From positions 11,705 through 18,466 of the forward strand of contig JADGBP010000006.1 in assembly GCA_015231395.1 (NCBI GenBank): a DNA stretch of 6,762 nt, given 5' to 3'. This stretch comes from Desulfamplus sp. Lineage in GTDB: Bacteria > Desulfobacterota > Desulfobacteria > Desulfobacterales > Desulfobacteraceae. A model generated the notes under the pieces. It did no database searches. It saw only the letters and a program-made list of their open reading frames with translations, and was not told the origin of the DNA. The position numbers and the translations under genes are program-made. Position 1 is the first letter of the stretch, and each line of letters begins with the position of its first letter. This document shows positions 5,451 to 6,762 of the stretch, piece after piece.

Positions 5451-6762
5451 TCAGTATAATGTCTGTGTCTGAGCGTTGCCGCCGACTCCCATCTGTGTCT
5501 GAACATTTCCGCCGACTCCAGTTGCATAAGGGTTCACCATCTGTGCTGACGGTACGGACAAAGGAGCTGTATTGGTTGAGGGGAGCAAGTAGCCTGACGT
5601 GTAAGAGTTTAAAACATCGCGGACAGAGCCTGTAAGTCCCGGATAGACGTTGACCATAAGCACATGGAACGCGTTAAGGGCATCTTGACTAAAACTTCCG
5701 GCAATAACATTGCTTACATGGAGATCAACCATATATTGAGCGGTCTCAACACCTTGACCGAAAAGGTCATTTACATTGGGGTTTGTCGAAACGCTGTAAC
5801 TGTTCTGTGCCGGATCAAAAACTACAAAATACGGGCTTTTTTCAAACTGGGCGGAAATCTGATAAACAACCCCAGGACCTGTTGACGCAACAGCCACCTT
5901 GCCAAAATTGAGATTTGCCACCACTTGAGCCTGTCCACCCTGCTGCATTTGGTTTGTTGCTTGACCTTGTTGTTGCATCTGCTGTCCGCCCTGCATTTGT
6001 TGACCGTTCTGTTGAGTCTGCTGTGCTTGAAGTGCTTGTTGAACAGCCTGTTGAGTTTTTGGAACTCCTAATTGTTCTGCTAAAGTCTCAATCTGATTTT
6101 GAGTCATAGGTGCTGTAGCCGCTGCCGCCATTGCACCATTAACAGAAGCTGCTGGAAGTTTAAGAAAAATATTGCGTTGTTTTTTACCTGTATAGATGGT
6201 CATCTTAATTTCTGTACCAGGTTTAACGGCACTTAATGCTCTGTCAAAATCATTGAGCGTCTCCTGACGAACTTTATTGATTCTGATGATTTCATCTCCC
6301 TTTTTTAACCCAGCCACATCTGCAACGGAATTTGGAGTGACTTCAGTAATAAGAAGGCCATCTTCATTTGCCAATCCTAAATTCGTCATAATCGCAGCTG
6401 TTACCGGCTGCAAAGTCAGCCCAAGGCTCTTTGGAGAAAATTGATTAAAAGCTGCTGCCTGTGCCGGATTAGCTGTGTTGCCACCATTAGCTGCGGGTGG
6501 CTGAAATCCATCTGTAACTTTATGGCACAAGACACAATTGCCCCAGTAATCATGCAGCATTTTGTCATTGATTGATATAGGAGGTCCTGACATTACCTGT
6601 GAAACAGGCTTGCCACCATCTACAGTTATATGGCACTTATTGCAGTTACCCCAGTAAGGGTGAAGCATCTTGTCATTAACCTTGATTTGTGGTCCCATGG
6701 GTTGAGCCGCAGCGGCCATTCTGAAATCTCTCATGTGTCGGTTTCTTGTGCAATGATACCCT
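5451..6762 (-). CDS. Magnetochrome-PDZ-NifX-like magnetosome protein (MamE C-terminal-like), 5' end missing
   Basis: Probable periplasmic or magnetosome-lumen c-type cytochrome with a peptide-binding domain. Residue numbers count from the first visible Met (6734). Two CXXCH motifs lie at residues 31-35 and 67-71, each preceded by NDKMLHxYWGNC, matching the magnetochrome consensus known from MamE, MamP and MamT. A PDZ domain spans about 96-195, with its ligand loop at GLLI (126-129). A Gln-rich low-complexity linker covers about 217-270. Residues about 271-388 resemble the NifX/NifB-C (dinitrogenase Fe-Mo cofactor) family: FGKVAVAS start, SPYFVVFD strand, VIAGSFSQDALNAF and VYPGLTGSVRDVLNSY. 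A 10-residue repeat ends the protein. The frame stays open upstream of 6734 to the window edge. No signal peptide or clear Shine-Dalgarno is visible, yet heme attachment needs export, so the true start is probably outside. The heme and PDZ content recalls MamE C-terminal proteins or MamP. The magnetochrome and PDZ calls are firm; the NifX-like call is moderate. Confidence 0.9.
   Translation of the reverse strand, partial: GYHCTRNRHMRDFRMAAAAQPMGPQIKVNDKMLHPYWGNCNKCHITVDGGKPVSQVMSGPPISINDKMLHDYWGNCVLCHKVTDGFQPPAANGGNTANPAQAAAFNQFSPKSLGLTLQPVTAAIMTNLGLANEDGLLITEVTPNSVADVAGLKKGDEIIRINKVRQETLNDFDRALSAVKPGTEIKMTIYTGKKQRNIFLKLPAASVNGAMAAAATAPMTQNQIETLAEQLGVPKTQQAVQQALQAQQTQQNGQQMQGGQQMQQQGQATNQMQQGGQAQVVANLNFGKVAVASTGPGVVYQISAQFEKSPYFVVFDPAQNSYSVSTNPNVNDLFGQGVETAQYMVDLHVSNVIAGSFSQDALNAFHVLMVNVYPGLTGSVRDVLNSYTSGYLLPSTNTAPLSVPSAQMVNPYATGVGGNVQTQMGVGGNAQTQTLY
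5460..5519 (-). repeat. Two 30-bp in-frame repeats encoding GVGGN(V/A)QTQ(M/T)
   Basis: The last residues of the magnetochrome-PDZ-NifX protein (406-425) are two adjoining 10-residue units, GVGGNVQTQM and GVGGNAQTQT, followed by Leu-Tyr and the stop. The unit resembles the GVGNGQ core of the repeats in the next gene, but I cannot tell whether this is homology or convergent composition. Confidence 0.8.

Noticed and set aside
5430..5460. Possible minus-strand -10 element TATAAC in the leader before the triple-PDZ gene
   Set aside because: No convincing -35 box at the right distance; in AT-rich intergenic DNA a single hexamer is not enough.
3416..6734. Possibility that the two PDZ/NifX-like genes are one gene broken by a frameshift
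   Set aside because: Each has its own complete NifX-like C-terminus, and the second has its own signal anchor after a 145-base non-coding leader.

Overview
The window reads as part of a magnetosome gene cluster of a magnetotactic bacterium. All supportable genes lie on the minus strand, so transcription runs from position 6762 towards 1. The diagnostic combination is CXXCH 'magnetochrome' motifs of the H-x-x-x-G-x-C-x-x-C-H type, HtrA-like trypsin domains, PDZ domains and a TauE/SafE membrane domain; magnetochrome is known as a domain restricted to magnetotactic bacteria. A hybrid protein with a MamE-like front (protease plus magnetochrome) and a MamO-like back (TauE) is, as I recall, typical of MamEO in Desulfobacterota (Deltaproteobacteria) rather than Magnetospirillum. 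The base composition looks moderately AT-rich by eye, which fits. A Nitrospirota or other deep-branching host is possible. I could not search databases, so the host is inferred.

Layout in transcription order. (1) 6762-5451: 5'-incomplete protein with two magnetochrome motifs, one PDZ domain, a Gln-rich linker and a C-terminal domain resembling the NifX/NifB-C dinitrogenase-cofactor family. (2) 5450-5306: a structured intergenic leader with two adjoining hairpins, one of which buries a near-perfect Shine-Dalgarno sequence. (3) 5305-3416: membrane-anchored protein with four 17-residue repeats, three PDZ domains and a second NifX-like domain, but no heme motif. (4) 3415-3334: a short leader with a duplicated gene start that makes a 10-codon mini-ORF overlapping the next start as TAATG. 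(5) 3333-1138: the MamEO-type hybrid, a protease with intact His-Asp-Ser triad, two magnetochrome motifs and TauE. (6) 1081-164: membrane-anchored HtrA-like pseudoprotease whose His and Ser are replaced by Gln and Asp. (7) 140-30: a 36-residue single-pass membrane protein with a good ribosome binding site, probably also part of the operon.

Together the genes look like a MamE/MamO/MamP system whose domains are split and reshuffled over four large proteins: proteolysis and iron or solute transport in MamEO, a catalytically dead protease partner, heme redox in two proteins, and peptide binding in two PDZ proteins. The notable additions are two NifX-like domains attached to the PDZ proteins, an arrangement suggesting that a small metal-cluster-binding fold was recruited to magnetosome biomineralisation. 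That function is inference; the domain order is read directly.
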